Shown here: positions 46,545 to 58,024 of the stretch, in pieces
Position numbering within the stretch: the first letter of the stretch is position 1
Layout of the letters: each line of letters begins with the position of its first letter
Assembly (NCBI GenBank): GCA_023853785.1
Contig: JAJIRX010000510.1
Location: 744,001-808,000 of the forward strand
Reading direction: 5' to 3'
DNA: 64,000 nucleotides
Source of the DNA: Psilocybe azurescens
Lineage: Eukaryota > Basidiomycota > Agaricomycetes > Agaricales > Agrocybaceae
Notes under the pieces: model-generated
Told to the model about the DNA's origin: nothing
The model's input: the letters and a program-made list of their open reading frames with translations, nothing else
Databases searched by the model: none
Position numbers and translations under genes: made by a program

Positions 46545-48031
46545 ATGAAATTTTCTGAACCTGGAACCCGATCTTCACCTAGAGAGAAGTCTACAACAAC
46601 AAAGGACCCGATTCTGGACGCAATACTACCGACAGGTAAGCATGCATCCATACGTGCAATATAGACTCTCAGTCATTGTATATTTTTACAGCACAAAAAT
46701 CTCAGCAGATTCTTGGTAGCTCATTTCCTGGGACTCCAACTAGAAGAAAATTCACCACGCAACAATCAAGAGGCAGCGAAGTCCCTTCAACCATTCCATC
46801 GCCAAATCGTATCGCGGCTGTGATAGGACCAGGTCTGGCTCTACAGACCTCTATTATCTCTCAGAACACTCGTAAATCCTCGTACGTATGCTATCGAGTT
46901 TACGAAAAGATTATCGTGACAACTCATCCGCCTTACAATGTAGCACAACGCCAGACTTAACAGAGTCTGATTTGAATACGAGGGAATCACTGGTGCCGAA
47001 TTATACCGAGCAAACTGCGACTATGAACTTGAACCCATTCCAGACTAAGGCAGACCAAAGCTCCGTGGCAACCATTAAAAAGTCTGTTGAGGACTTGAAC
47101 TTCTTAATCGACAACGGTATTCTGAATATCCTGGACGTCGTCAGGCCAATGTCAGAAAGAAGGCTCAATATTAAAAAACTTTTGTTGCTCCTATGTCCGC
47201 ATCGACAGACTTTATGTCCATTTTGAACGAGAGTGGTCCACTGGAAGATCTATACAAGTGCCTCATGAATTCCTCTGGAATCAGTGAAAATTCCAGAGAC
47301 CGAATTCTAGACTTGATCTTGCACGACAAGTTCTGCAGCCTCATCTACGATGCTTATTTCAATGGAAAAAACTTTTGGGGAGTCGTCAAGGAGCATGCTG
47401 ATCATAACGAAAAATTATATAGCTTCATCATGGAGCAAGGTGCGATTCTTGTTCACAAATCTGCATTTTAAAAGGATGAACTGATACCTGTCTCGTCACT
47501 GTAGAGCCTGGAGCGGCTCGGAAATGGCGATCTATGACTGTGGATGCGGAGTTCGCTATATACAAAGGCGATATCGAATCTCTAACGAAGAAAATCTTGT
47601 CAGAATTCACGGACATTATCACCTTTGGCTATTCCCAGCATACCTCTGGACAAAGGCAATACTCTGATAATCATCTTGAGGCGACCGTGAACCAGATTGT
47701 CCATGGTCATCGAAAGTCCATTTACGAGATTGTTAAAATGTCTCGCAATCTGTCGTTGCAGATTCAAAGGGACATGATATTTTCTTCACTGAAGGTCGTA
47801 CGTTTTGACCCGCGAACTGCCCGAGGGACCTATCGCAAATACGTCAAGGGGAAAATGATAAGTGTTGCGAATGCTGATGTTAAGTCGGGAAGGGAGGATC
47901 ATGTCTTAGGGGCGATTAAATTCGGTCTCAATATGGAGAATAAAGAGGGACACGAGAAGTTAAAGATGTTGATATTGCCCACTGTTATCACCGATTCAGA
48001 TATTGCCTGGGCTCGAGCTGCAGAAGATTGA
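46545..48031 (+). CDS. Unrecognised lineage-specific protein
   Basis: I do not recognise the family. The model begins at 46545 (MKFSEPGTRSSPREKSTTTK) and crosses three good introns: 46636-46691 (GTAAGC to TTACAG), 46881-46940 (GTACGT to AATGTAG) and one at about 47437-47504. It ends ARAAED at 48031, about 430 residues. The first roughly 110 residues are disordered and Ser/Thr-rich. The rest is mostly helical and hydrophilic, with landmarks LIDNGILNILDVVRPM, DLYKCLMNSSGISENSRDRI, FNGKNFWGVVKEH and IYEIVKMSRNLSLQIQRDM. There is no signal peptide or membrane helix. At 47173-47178 (an A6 run) the frame changes by one base, and adding an A would restore NIKKTFVAPMSASTDF. Possibly cytosolic. Confidence 0.6.
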
Positions 48032-48516
48032 AAATGGCGTGTAAAAATGTACGGCACTACGTTATTGACTACATATCAAGATAATATATTGCCCAAAATG
48101 TTTCTTGAATCTTTGGTATTCTCGTCGGGGGCTTGTGAACTAAGGAATAGAGTGTTGTATTGGACTAAACGTCATAGACGATTGTTGCATCGCCAAAGAC
48201 AAACTGGCCCTAAAGTATAAATTAGACAGTGAGCTCAACGTGCTGTTTTACGGAAACCGTTGCTCACGTTCTCCTTCCAGCGCAAACTTGCTTTGAGTTC
48301 CGTATCTCCGAAGTACAGGCACACTTCATACTGCAGTATATACTCTTAGCTAGAGAAGAAGAACGGCATGAAGAAACATGGAACATACTTGGAGAGCTTT
48401 ATATCTTTTTCCCGTCTGTGATATTTTTGAATGTTGAGGCTGAGTAGCATTTTTGAAGATCGGCTTTGACAGTGCCAAGGTGTATATATCCCTCTATCAG
48501 GTCACCCTCTGCATGT
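48032..48516. other. Convergent intergenic region
   Basis: 3' region between the previous plus-strand gene and the minus-strand Hsp70-like gene. No gene recognised. Confidence 0.5.
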
Positions 48517-50842
48517 TTATAAATTAGCGCCTAATATTGAATAGACGAGAAATTCGTCACGACTTTTATCCTTCAAGAAGGCCGGGGGTTCCTGTAACCG
48601 ATAAGCATATAATTCCAGCTCAACTTTGAGGTCGGTGTTGTCTTCGAAATACATATGGAAGTATTCTTTATGCTCATCTTCATTTCTCAATCTTGTATGC
48701 TGAAGAATTAAATGAGTGTCGATTTTTGGGACAATTGCACTAGTACCTTAGGGACTATGCTCTTCCAGGCGTCACGAACGCTCCATTCGCCCCGAATATT
48801 TTGAAACTTTTCCCGTCCTACCATGTCGATATTATTTTCCTTGTAAGGAATGGTGGTTTCCGCTCCATAGTGAAGCTTAGCGATCCTAACTTGTACACCT
48901 GAGTCAAGGTGCCATCTCAGTCCACCGTGGGAAATCGCTTTTGACAGTATGTCGTTTGGTTTGCAGATCGGTATGTCATACGCCTTGATAGATTTTGCGA
49001 TCTCCGAATAAACATAAGTAGACTCGGCGAAGCCTCCTACGATAAAGATTTGCTGGGCCTAGAATTTAGTAGCAAATCAGCATGAGGAAAGATGACGCAC
49101 ATTTATTGAACACTTGGATGTAGATAGAACTTCTAGCAATCCTTCCTGGATTTGTTTGATGGATGGTCCAAAAAGTGTGATTATTTCGGCTCTATGTGGA
49201 AGAAGGTTAGAAGTTGAATCTTTATCAAAATATTAAGAGAATGACTTTGTGATTCTGAGCCGGCCACGGACAACTCCTCGTGATTCATCATTTGAGTTAG
49301 TTCCTCCTAAATTGAGAAAATATTTCTCTTCGTGTCCTGTGAACTATCGCAGTAATCACATGGTCTCAGGGTGAGAACCCGAGCTGAAGACTCAATGATG
49401 ACTAACCCTTCTTTTAATTCTCTTTCAAAAGTTCGGATGGCCCTTAATATGTCATCTTCTGTGCCCCACTTGGAGCCCGTCAATCGCTCTACAAGAGGCA
49501 ACAATCACTTGCACATTCAGCGTTAACTGTGACTCTAAAAACTCACCTCTGAGAAACTCCGCGACCGCGTAATCAACATAGGCTCCGCCTGCCAAAAAGG
49601 CTGCATGTTGAAGATTAGATACTCTTCCAAAGAAAAAAAGTACAGAAAAGTCACAGCGTGACATTGAGACTTCCTCTAAGTCAATCGGCGCTAAATTGTT
49701 CACTTTGTATGCTCTAAAAATAGGGGATCATCAAGGTGTGGTGGCCCTTTGGGCATCGCCAATAAAACTTACCCAATGTCAGTTGTTCCACCTAGAAGAC
49801 AAATGTGCCTCAAGATTTGAGTTACAACGCATGATGAATATCATTTACCTCCAATATCACATACAAGGGCGATTCCACCAATCTAATCAGAAGATGTATG
49901 TAGAGATCAGATGCCGACAGAAGGGTGTAAATACCGCACCTTTATGAATTGTCGAGGGGTGTTGTCGATACAGTAGTGAATAGCTGCCTGTACACCACTC
50001 CTTATTACAGACACAAATTTCCATTCAACGTGTAACGTACTTCTCCTTCAGAAACAAACCTCACGCAATTTCTTCTGTCTGGCCTTATAAGTCCTGCCTT
50101 CACTGCGGCCTCCCTCATTCTGTTCTGCTGTCGCCCATCCCATACGTTTGGAGCTGTCAATACAATAACCATTGATGAGTATAGCTCCTGCCACACTTTA
50201 TTGCCTTCCGGATAAGTCATAACAATGAAGCTTTCAACGTTTCTCAGAACGTATGCCAGTTGGTCTTCAAGGGCCTTTTCGACAGTGACCAAGGGTGGTA
50301 AAGCGGCTGTCGAAAATCCTTCTGGCAAAGATAAATAATCAGGGCGGAGCAGCATTTTCCACCTGATTACAAGTCAATCTTTCGCAGAAAACTTTTGAAC
50401 ATGTAGGAAATGTAGTACCATTGAGCTTTCTTCCACATATTTGTTTCTGCGTCGATGATGGATTCCTGGGAATGGGCGCCTCAGATATGATACTTAATTA
50501 CTGAGTATAGCACGTGGTAACACACCTCATCTTCAACCTCAGCTCCATGAAGGCGAGGAAGTCCTCCTTCATCGTAGTAGATTACAGACGGTATTTTTGC
50601 GTCGGGATGAATCTTGCGTTTTAAGTGAAAATAAGTCAGATAATTCTGCCAAAGTAGTAGCTCCAGTAATATAATCTTACTTGCTTTGGCCAGCGATTTA
50701 TTTCTTGGAATTTTGGTTCTTTGATGCTGGGGGAGACAAGACAATAAGATGCGGCGGTAAAAGTTGTTCCAATGTCAACACAAAGAATAAACTTTGTATT
50801 TGGAAAGCGGGTTTTACGGGACAATAGAGACATTTCTGTCAA
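48517..50842 (-). CDS. HSPA12-like Hsp70 family ATPase
   Basis: Divergent Hsp70/actin-fold ATPase of the HSPA12-like type expanded in Agaricomycetes. It starts at 50842 (MTEMSLLSRKTRFPNTKF). Phosphate-1 is CVDIGTTFTAASY at about residue 21. It is followed by KIPSVIYYDEGG, VEKALEDQLAYVLRNVESFI, VIVLTAPNVWDGRQQNRM, AAVKAGL and the second nucleotide loop (CDIGG), then AAFLAGGAYVDYAVAEFL and LVERLTGSKWGTEDD. The adenosine motif is IFIVGGFAES at about 49050. The C-terminal part (GGLRWHLDSGVQVRIAKLHY, VGREKFQNIRGEW) follows the family pattern. It lacks the canonical Hsp70 substrate-binding domain. About nine short introns; the 3' end at 48517 is the least certain. Role unknown, possibly stress or signalling linked. 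Confidence 0.83.
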
Positions 50843-51094
50843 ATTTTAGAGAAGTGAGAATAGAAAAGCTAGTGAAGTTTTCAGGAAACTTCAAAAATGA
50901 AGCAGTCGTTTAAAAAGTTGTGGAAACGGCCATTGAGTCAACGAAGCTGGTTGAAGGCATTCTCCCTGATGTATTTAAACTCCGCTTAAGTGTACACAGA
51001 ACACTGGCGCTATCTTAGGCAAAGTATAGACGTGCACAAGACTCTCGCGGTCATGTAATGTGTAACGTTGAATATGATAAACTCGATACCAAGT

Positions 51095-51375
51095 TGATCT
51101 TTGAAGACTCCAACATTGTTCTAGCATGTTCCAAAATGTCTCGTCACCATTGAGCCCAAGCAAGCAGGTGGAGGTTCTCGAGTACTTGATATCTTGTATA
51201 ACGTCAACCATCACCGAATGATCACTCCAACTATTAGGGTAAGGGAGTTGACCAGAAGCGATCTAAGTTCGCAAAAGGCAATCTGAACCGGATAGATGTC
51301 CCTCAAAATGGTATTACCTCAAGACAAATGGATGCAAAGGCGTAGACATCGCTAAACGTCGAGATAGGTGGTACA
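51095..51375 (-). pseudogene. Duplicated fragment of TKL kinase C-terminus
   Basis: About 280 bases closely match 55720-56003 within the kinase gene further right, in the same orientation. The match covers the end of the exon with FSDVYAFASICLE, the following intron, and MVDVIQDIKYSRTSTCLLGL to FWNMLEQCWSL. The catalytic part is absent and no start is available, so it is a dead partial duplication. It helps in one way: at the place where the full kinase gene has an extra G (about 55752), the fragment reads GDETFWNM in frame. Confidence 0.8.
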
Positions 51376-51643
51376 CTTGGCCCGCAGGGCGTACCAGGAA
51401 AGTGAAAAATAGACAAGAAAAGACCAAGTCGGTGCGAACCAAGCACGAATGTTGAAGGAAGGCATCGTTATATAGTCGTGCTGTGTATTAATGCAGTCGG
51501 CGAGAAATAATCCAAGTGTATAGAGTAAACATAGTAGTATCATAATTCGACATGTCAAATATGGGCACATTTGGTAAACTCTGGCGACATTGTAATTGCT
51601 CTATAATTGAGAAAAGAATATAGACCCGTTACAGAATTATGTT
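51376..51643. other. Spacer
   Basis: Short AT-rich spacer between the kinase fragment and the PD-(D/E)XK-like gene. No gene recognised. Confidence 0.5.
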
Positions 51644-52916
51644 TCAGTGGGTGGGGGAAATTTTGGCGTTAATGAGACTGTAACTGCAATGAAAGGCAAC
51701 GTCTGGGCCTTGAGGTTTAGGAAAGTCAGCCAAGTATGTACACTGCAATTCATGGGTCTCCGTAAATAAAGGAGGGTGCTGATACAATACCAAAAGGTCA
51801 CTAAACGGGGTGTCAAAACAGGAGGTGCAATGGGAGGACATTACACTCACTAACAAATTCTTCATTGCTTCCAAACACTGGAACACAATACGACGGTTGT
51901 CCAAAGGCACAATACCTTCGTACTGGTAGGAATTCGGCCTGGGAACGGGAGGAATAAGACGCTGCACAACAGTGCGCTGGGCTGGGTATTGACCAGTGAT
52001 CACGGCCTGGACCAGCGTCTGGGTTATTGGGAGTTTATAGAAGACCGGAGCGGTGCCGGTTATGGTGATTCCATAGATCATTCCTTCAGGCAAGGCAACA
52101 GCGCGAAGAAAGTTGTTTTCAGTAAAAGCAGCGATTGAGTCAGCTACCAGTTGTGGAAATGGTTCGGCAACATGCCTGACGTGCTAGACCAACGAACGTC
52201 AGAAATGGAGGGGACTGATCAAATGAACTCGCTTTGTCTTCTTGGACCAAGAGAGTCCGTTGACCGCCAGATAAGACAACAAAGTCGGGTTTTGCCCACT
52301 TCCGCTCGCCACACATCGTAAATGAAAGCTCTCTCTTCGTTGCTATTTCGCGATCACCACCGTCATAATCCAATATGCGGAGCACATGTCCAGCCCAATC
52401 ATCCACGCTGACTTCGTTCTCAACCACGGCGCGGTGTAGATATCGGAAAAAGAGCCGCTCGTCTTTTGAGAGGACAGTAGGTGGGAGGGGTTCCACGTCG
52501 TTGTTCAGGATGACAGGTGAGACGCTAGTAACAGGAAGCTGAGAAGTTCCAAAGAATGTGGGGACATCAACGTTTTGATAGCTAACGTTTAGCCCAATGA
52601 GCTCGTTATCTGTCCAGTCATTGCCAGACTTTGCGGAGAGCACGACTTGCGCCATGACGGTCGTTTTCACATGTTGTTGGCGTGGTAAACCGTAACTGAT
52701 AATGTCACTCTCCGGCATGCTTGGCCGGCGACTTCTTGAAACTGCTCTTAGGTTTTTGCTATCGTCGGCCTTGAACACTTCGTGCAGCCTTAGTAGGGCA
52801 GACACATAACTCTCTGTCTTAGCTCTCCAGAGCGTGTCTGTGACTAGCTTCGCCATTGCTAGCGGCAGAGTCTTCGTTGGGAAGGCTCCCACGTCAACGT
52901 GGTCACTTTTACTCAT
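51644..52916 (-). CDS. PD-(D/E)XK-like protein of Agaricomycete type
   Basis: Starts at 52916 (MSKSDHVDVGAFPTKTLPLA). The central motif KPDFVVLSGGQRTLLVQEDK has the spacing of a PD-(D/E)XK nuclease core: Asp, a short turn, then Glu-x-Lys after a hydrophobic strand. After a frame change near 52180 the protein continues AEPFPQLVADSIAAFTENN, GMIYGITITGTAPVFYKLPI and PLDNRRIVFQCLEAMKNLL. I have seen this order in many mushroom genomes without an assigned function. A candidate intron (52180-52225, with a CTGAC branch) does not quite restore the phase, so a one-base break is also possible. About 370 residues, no signal peptide. A nuclease role is an inference from the motif only; such folds are also found in inactive or protein-binding forms. 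Confidence 0.65.
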
Positions 52917-53733
52917 AGAAACGTTTGCAATAGAGGAGGTTTATCAGTTTCATTGCTCTCCCATACCCTTCATTTATAATCAGCACCAGAACAGCACAAG
53001 CAACGCAGCTCATTGCCTCTTGTTTTTGTCTCCGATCTTTCTTCTTTCTTCCGTCCACCCCCACCTCTCGACAACCAGCAGCAGAAATTACTGCTGTTTT
53101 GTCTGCTTACTTCTGGCCATTCTGTAAGCCCGCCTTTATACCCCATCTCTTGACAGCCAAAAATGCTGCCAGTCTCTGCCCGCAGCCTCACCCTGCTGCG
53201 TACAATCTGACAACCAGCAGCAGAATACTGCTGGTCTGTCCGCCTTCCTGGCACCACTAACATCGACAGAGACGATGCGTAAATTGGCCTTTAGCACTGG
53301 CTCATTCTTGGCGACCAGCAGCGCCAGTTACACGCGTTGCTGCTGTCTCATCCTCGTTCTCGCTTCAGCCATCTTCCATCCTATTACACTCCGTATCTCG
53401 CTAGACCATAAGCTGTTGGCTTGTGAGGAGCTGGAGAGGTTGTATGATTGTATAAGTAATGGGTAAACGGAGCCTGTTGCGGTGGCAGAGGATGAGGGTG
53501 CTTGAAGGTGCACAAGACAGGGTGTGAGGACCGCAGGGCGTGGCGGAGTATACTATATGAGGTGTGGCGGCGCTGGGGATGATGTACACCCCGAGCTAAG
53601 AAACGATTAACCCTGTTGTTGTTAAAGTCCGAAAATGAGATAGACTAGAGGTTGAAGTAGCACTAGAGAATTCCATGTTTGTTATCCAAAACGTGTACTG
53701 TAACGTAGATAATGAAAGAAATTCGTTGTTCTT
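52917..53733. other. Intergenic with CAG/CTG palindromes
   Basis: No gene. It holds three imperfect inverted repeats built on CCAGCAGCAG...CTGCTG (about 53077-53101, 53209-53232 and 53319-53356), upstream of the PD-(D/E)XK-like gene. See findings. Confidence 0.5.
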
Positions 53734-55139
53734 CTAAGATTGAGTGTTCAAAAGCCTATACACTATTTTCTCTCCTGATATGGGCCTCATCCATCCCTTG
53801 CCCTCAATATCTGCTTCCTTCAAGGCCTTCCCTGGGCCGAACAACGAGAAACCCTCGGGTACAGTTCTCGACAGTCCCCCAGGCATAACACGGACTGGAT
53901 TGGGGGAGATCGGGAAGATTGTACGGTCTTCCGACGACCCGGCTGAGAGAAACTTGAAAAATTCGACCGAAAACTGTCTCCACGAGGGCGATGCTGGGAG
54001 GACCTCATCTAAAAAAAAAATTCCAACGTTTATAGAATCAGTGCCGCTGTATACAGAAGTTTAGAATAAACTGCTTACTATTATACGCAATTTCATATCC
54101 AAGCCCAGACCATACCGCTCCGTAGAGAGGAATAACACCGTCACGTACACCGTCTTTGTTCCAAGCATACTTGCGAACAACAGCTAAATTGCCATTAGCG
54201 CTGTAGGTCTGCGAGATAAGTGCCGTGCTAGACTCCTCAGAGATACAGTCAAATCCGTAGGATATCCCTCCTGAGGCTCTTATGACGTCCTGTGTCCAAG
54301 TTGGCGACTTGTAGTCAAATACGGCCTCTACGCCCAAGTCCTTGAGCTTTTGGTGATTCTTGGGACTCGCAGTGGCAAAATTCGATACGTGCTTCCAGAA
54401 GAAGTACGAAGGAGCTTGATAAGGCTGATTGCGAAAAGGCCAAGAGAGGTTGCCGCTGAATAGATGAGGATGGTAGGTGGTTTTTCCGACGAGACGTCAA
54501 ATTTAAATGGACTGGGGAAGGGAGCGTTTATTTCCAGACGGATGAACAGAGCCTTCAAAGCCTAGATAAGTCTGATTTAAAGCACCCATGAACGAGATAC
54601 ATACCTGAGCAACAGTCAAGGAACACAAAGGCACTGTAGCAGCCTCCTCGAATGATACCCCACTGGGTATGTGGATTGCAAGGTCCTCTTCTAAAATAGC
54701 GTATTCTGCAAATCCTCCTGGACGCGGAGTGGCTGTTGTAGCTAAAGGTCATGTTTGACTCATTCAGTAACTGACATCACTTCGAAGCATACAGGCCAGG
54801 CTACTAACCTCCCTGTAGGAGCCCCGCAATTCGGTCACCGACACGCCATCCTTTGACTCCATTTCCAACCTTATCGACTGTTCCTGCAATATCACTGCCG
54901 ACGGTACGCCCTGGACCGCACGGTAGATTTGATACATAAAGTGCATCAACGGGATTAAGTGCGACAGCATGCACTTTCACACTATCAAAGTACGTCGTAT
55001 TAGATAGCATCTTCGGTGCACTTGTGATTAACATTAAAACTCACCGAACTTCATTTACACCCGGTTCAGGGATTGGGACATCCTCAACGAGAGCTGTGTT
55101 AGGAATAGCGGTTACAAGCGCTTTCATGGATGTAGGCAT
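53734..55139 (-). CDS. Zinc-type medium-chain dehydrogenase/reductase (MDR)
   Basis: NAD(P)H-dependent oxidoreductase of the alcohol dehydrogenase/quinone oxidoreductase superfamily, similar to fungal trans-enoyl-reductase-like and ToxD-like enzymes. It starts at 55139 (MPTSMKALVTAIPNTALVED). Motifs in order are VHAVALNPVDALY, GSDIAGTVDKVG, GWRVGDRIAG, PGGFAEYAI, FEEAATVPLCSLTVAQALF, the nucleotide loop region ILIYSAATSLGLFAISLIKL, KLKDLGVEAVFDYKSP and DCISEESS. The catalytic-zinc cysteine and histidine residues are missing, as in zinc-independent members of the group. It ends RLLNTQS at 53734. Introns are short. One frame break near 54392 (SSG, then KHVSNFATASP) needs a single extra base. 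About 360 residues. No biosynthetic cluster genes lie beside it. Confidence 0.85.
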
Positions 55140-55637
55140 TGTTTGCGGTGGATGCACAGTCGGATCCTGAGCAGTTGAGAGGAACGACAGAGAATGTAGA
55201 TATTCTGAATTCAATTTGAAGCACCGTCTTTTATAGCAAGGACGTACATATATGGATTGCCTTCTTCAGCATGGCCTATTGCGAATGACAAACATTTCAG
55301 TCATCGTCGTTCTCAAGGAAGGAACTTAGCAATGTAACACTCATGTAAGCGCCATTAACACGGGAGCATTACGCAATGATCTTCCCCCCGGTCCATTAGG
55401 CAATATATACATGGCGAGTACGGTAACAAGTATGATGACAAAGTCAGTACGAGATAGTGATACAGAGAGCGGCTGAACATAGAGCAGAGCAGATGGAAGC
55501 AATGGCGAAAGGGTATAGATAGGCCGGATGAAAGAGAGACCATAGCTAGCATGCTATGACTGATAGGTTGGAAGTAATCACTCAAGCGCCGCTTTTCAAA
55601 GAGCGCTAAAGGCATAAAGAATAGCCCGGCAACGCAT
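55140..55637. other. Intergenic
   Basis: Between the MDR gene start and the 3' end of the kinase gene. No gene recognised. Confidence 0.5.
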
Positions 55638-58024
55638 TTAGCGACGAGACGCTTCCAAAACCTCAAGGAACGACAACATGTGCGGCATGGTGGGCCGTGA
55701 ACCAGGTTCAAGACTCCAGCATTGCTCCAGCATGTTCCAAAATGCCTCCCTCGCCATCGCAGGTGAGCCCGAGCATGCAGGTGGGGGTTCTTGAGGGCTT
55801 GATACCTCGTATGATGTCAACCGTCACCGAATGGTCATTCGAACGGTTAGGGTAAGGGGAGTTGACCAGAGGCAATCTAGATTTGCGAAATGAAGAAATC
55901 AGCGATTTTGGACCCAAACATGTTCCGCGAGATGATATTACCTCAAGACAAATGGATGCAAAGGCGTAGACATCGCTAAACGTCGAGATGGGTGGAACGA
56001 CCCCATCATCTTGAACAAGCGCAAAGATCAGCTCTGGGGCCATCCACCGTGTTGACCCCGCAAAGAAGGATGTGCCCATGTTGGTATCCGTCATCTCTTC
56101 TTCCAAGACTTTGGATAGCCCAAAGTCGGTGATGACAGCATTTCCGTTCACATCCACAAGGATGTTCCCCTGCAGAAACTATTAGTACATCGTTCTGGCA
56201 AGTAGAAGACATTCCTTTACCCCTTTCAAATCCCCGTGAACGATCGTCGGCTTGACAGCGTGCAAGTAGGTAATCCCTGACGCCACTTGTATTAGCTATA
56301 CCAGTGAAAGCGTTACAGTCAATATGTCGTCCTCGCGATTGGTCAACAAAGAAGACTTACAAGCTTTAGGCGGTTTGTGTTTGGATTGTGCTTCAAATAA
56401 CTGCAGATAGTTCCATTATCGCACCATTGAGAGACCATAGCTATGCTGTTCGGAGACTGAAAGATTCCGAATAGCTGGCTGACGTTCTTGTGACATAGAC
56501 GATGCCATGCAACCACCTCCGCTTGGAGACGCTATACAGTGGTAAGTATATATCAGAGGATAAGTCTTCGACAAAAGACTTACTTTGAGAAGCTTCTCGC
56601 GGACATTCTGAACCATGATCTGCCGCAGGAATTTCAATGCAACCTGTAAAGATAATAAGCATAGATTAAGCCGTTGATTGTGACTCGCAGCGCACAGTTT
56701 GTGGTCGTCTTTCGATAGGATCGTCCCATATCCCCTTCCATACATCCGAAAATGACCCATGAGCCACTGCCGAATCCCCAATAAGGACGACTTCATCTGT
56801 AAGATCAGTCAGAATGAGAGATCCTTTGACAATGAGCGTCTTCGTGACCGTCTCCTGCAGGAATTTCTGCCGACAGCGCTGTTTGAGTCTGCTGTAATCC
56901 TGATGTTCTTGAATCCAGCGGAATTCGTCATATGATGATATTGAAAGAGATACAGTGCGAAGGGACTGAAAGTAGAGATATTCAGGATACGTTTGAAGAA
57001 TCATAGCGTTCCGCAGATGGACATCGGAGGCAGATTCAGAACCGATGTCGAGCCACACCGTCGATCGACTGGTCTGAAGGTAGGTAGAGGTAGATGGATA
57101 GTGTTCCCCGGCGGTACCGAGAATATATAAAGCCAGAGTTGGGAAGATTGGGAAGAAAAGGTCGCAACATTCACTAAATGGATCTTAGCCTTCAATATAT
57201 TCGTCATGGTACAGAAGTCACTTACGGATCTTCGTCAAAACCTTCATCTAAAGTCCCAAAACACCGATCAGATAGCATAAATTCCTGATCCTCGCTAGCC
57301 ACGCCGATGCACAGCTCTGCTTCGCACAGCCGCCAACAGTATAACTCCATTGCCTCGTGGAAAGCGTCGACAGAAACACCCGCGGTGGGAAACTCTGGAA
57401 CTGCTCTCGTGAAAGCTCCATCGGCAGAGGTGTGGTTCAAAAACTTGATGAAGCCACGTAGAATATATCGGAGTCGAAGTTGAACAATGAGAGGGCGGTA
57501 ACCCGAATAAACAACACCCTCATGAGGATCTGTTTGGTAGGACTGCTCCAAAGATCGAACAGTTTCACGGTAGCCGGCGCTGTTGCGAAAGCGCAAAAAA
57601 ACGAAGTATTTGCGTAGAATCTCTACAGATTGGCGATCGAATGGGAGAGACTTTTTGGTTGCACAACTCCCTCCACTCCATACAGTCCGATCCAGAAGAT
57701 CTTGAAGAACGACTTCTACCTCTGACTCTAATTTCACAAATGCTGCTTCTGCCTGAGAGAGCTCCTTGCGGGTTTCGCCTTCCAGGTGTCCAATATTGAG
57801 CTCGTGAAAAATGGAGACAGGATCCTTTCGGCATTGATAGATCTCCGTCAATTCGTTATCGTAAACGTCATATACATGTACTCTGGGCGGGCGCGCTGGA
57901 AGCACATTACCCCTATGGACATCCTATTAGTAGGTGCACATATAAGTCAGGATAACAAGTCTTACGTTGAAAGCCAAAACTTCAAGAGGAAGCTGGGGAA
58001 ATACTTCGAGACTGAATCCAACAT
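55638..58024 (-). CDS. DUF4238-TKL protein kinase fusion
   Basis: The start at 58024 gives MLDSVSKYFPSFLLKFWLST, spliced (57919-57965, GTAAGA to CCATAG) to GNVLPARPPRVHVYDVYD. The first roughly 240 residues are a DUF4238-type domain (VEILRKYFVFLRFRNSAGY, MELYCWRLCEAELCIG, LFFPIFPTLALYI). A linker (SAGSESASDVHLRN-like, LQTYPEYLYFQSL) leads to a complete TKL-type kinase: the loop GDSAVAHGSFSDVWKG, the lysine in VALKFLRQ (after an intron), the catalytic HGDLKG, the DFG motif ITDFGLSK, WMAPELI and CWSLEPGSRPTM. About ten introns of roughly 50 nt are visible. All residues needed for catalysis are present. Near 55752 one extra G shifts the frame (CDGE, then EAFWNML); a duplicate fragment at 51.1 kb lacks it. 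Probably a cytosolic signalling kinase; the DUF4238 role is unknown. Confidence 0.88.

Noticed and set aside
54008..54020. A-run resembling a retroelement tail
   Set aside because: On the minus strand it is the pyrimidine tract and acceptor of an MDR intron; no target duplication.
53744..54064. Plus-strand open frame of 106 residues
   Set aside because: It is antisense to the last exons of the MDR gene, whose protein motifs and introns are clear on the minus strand.
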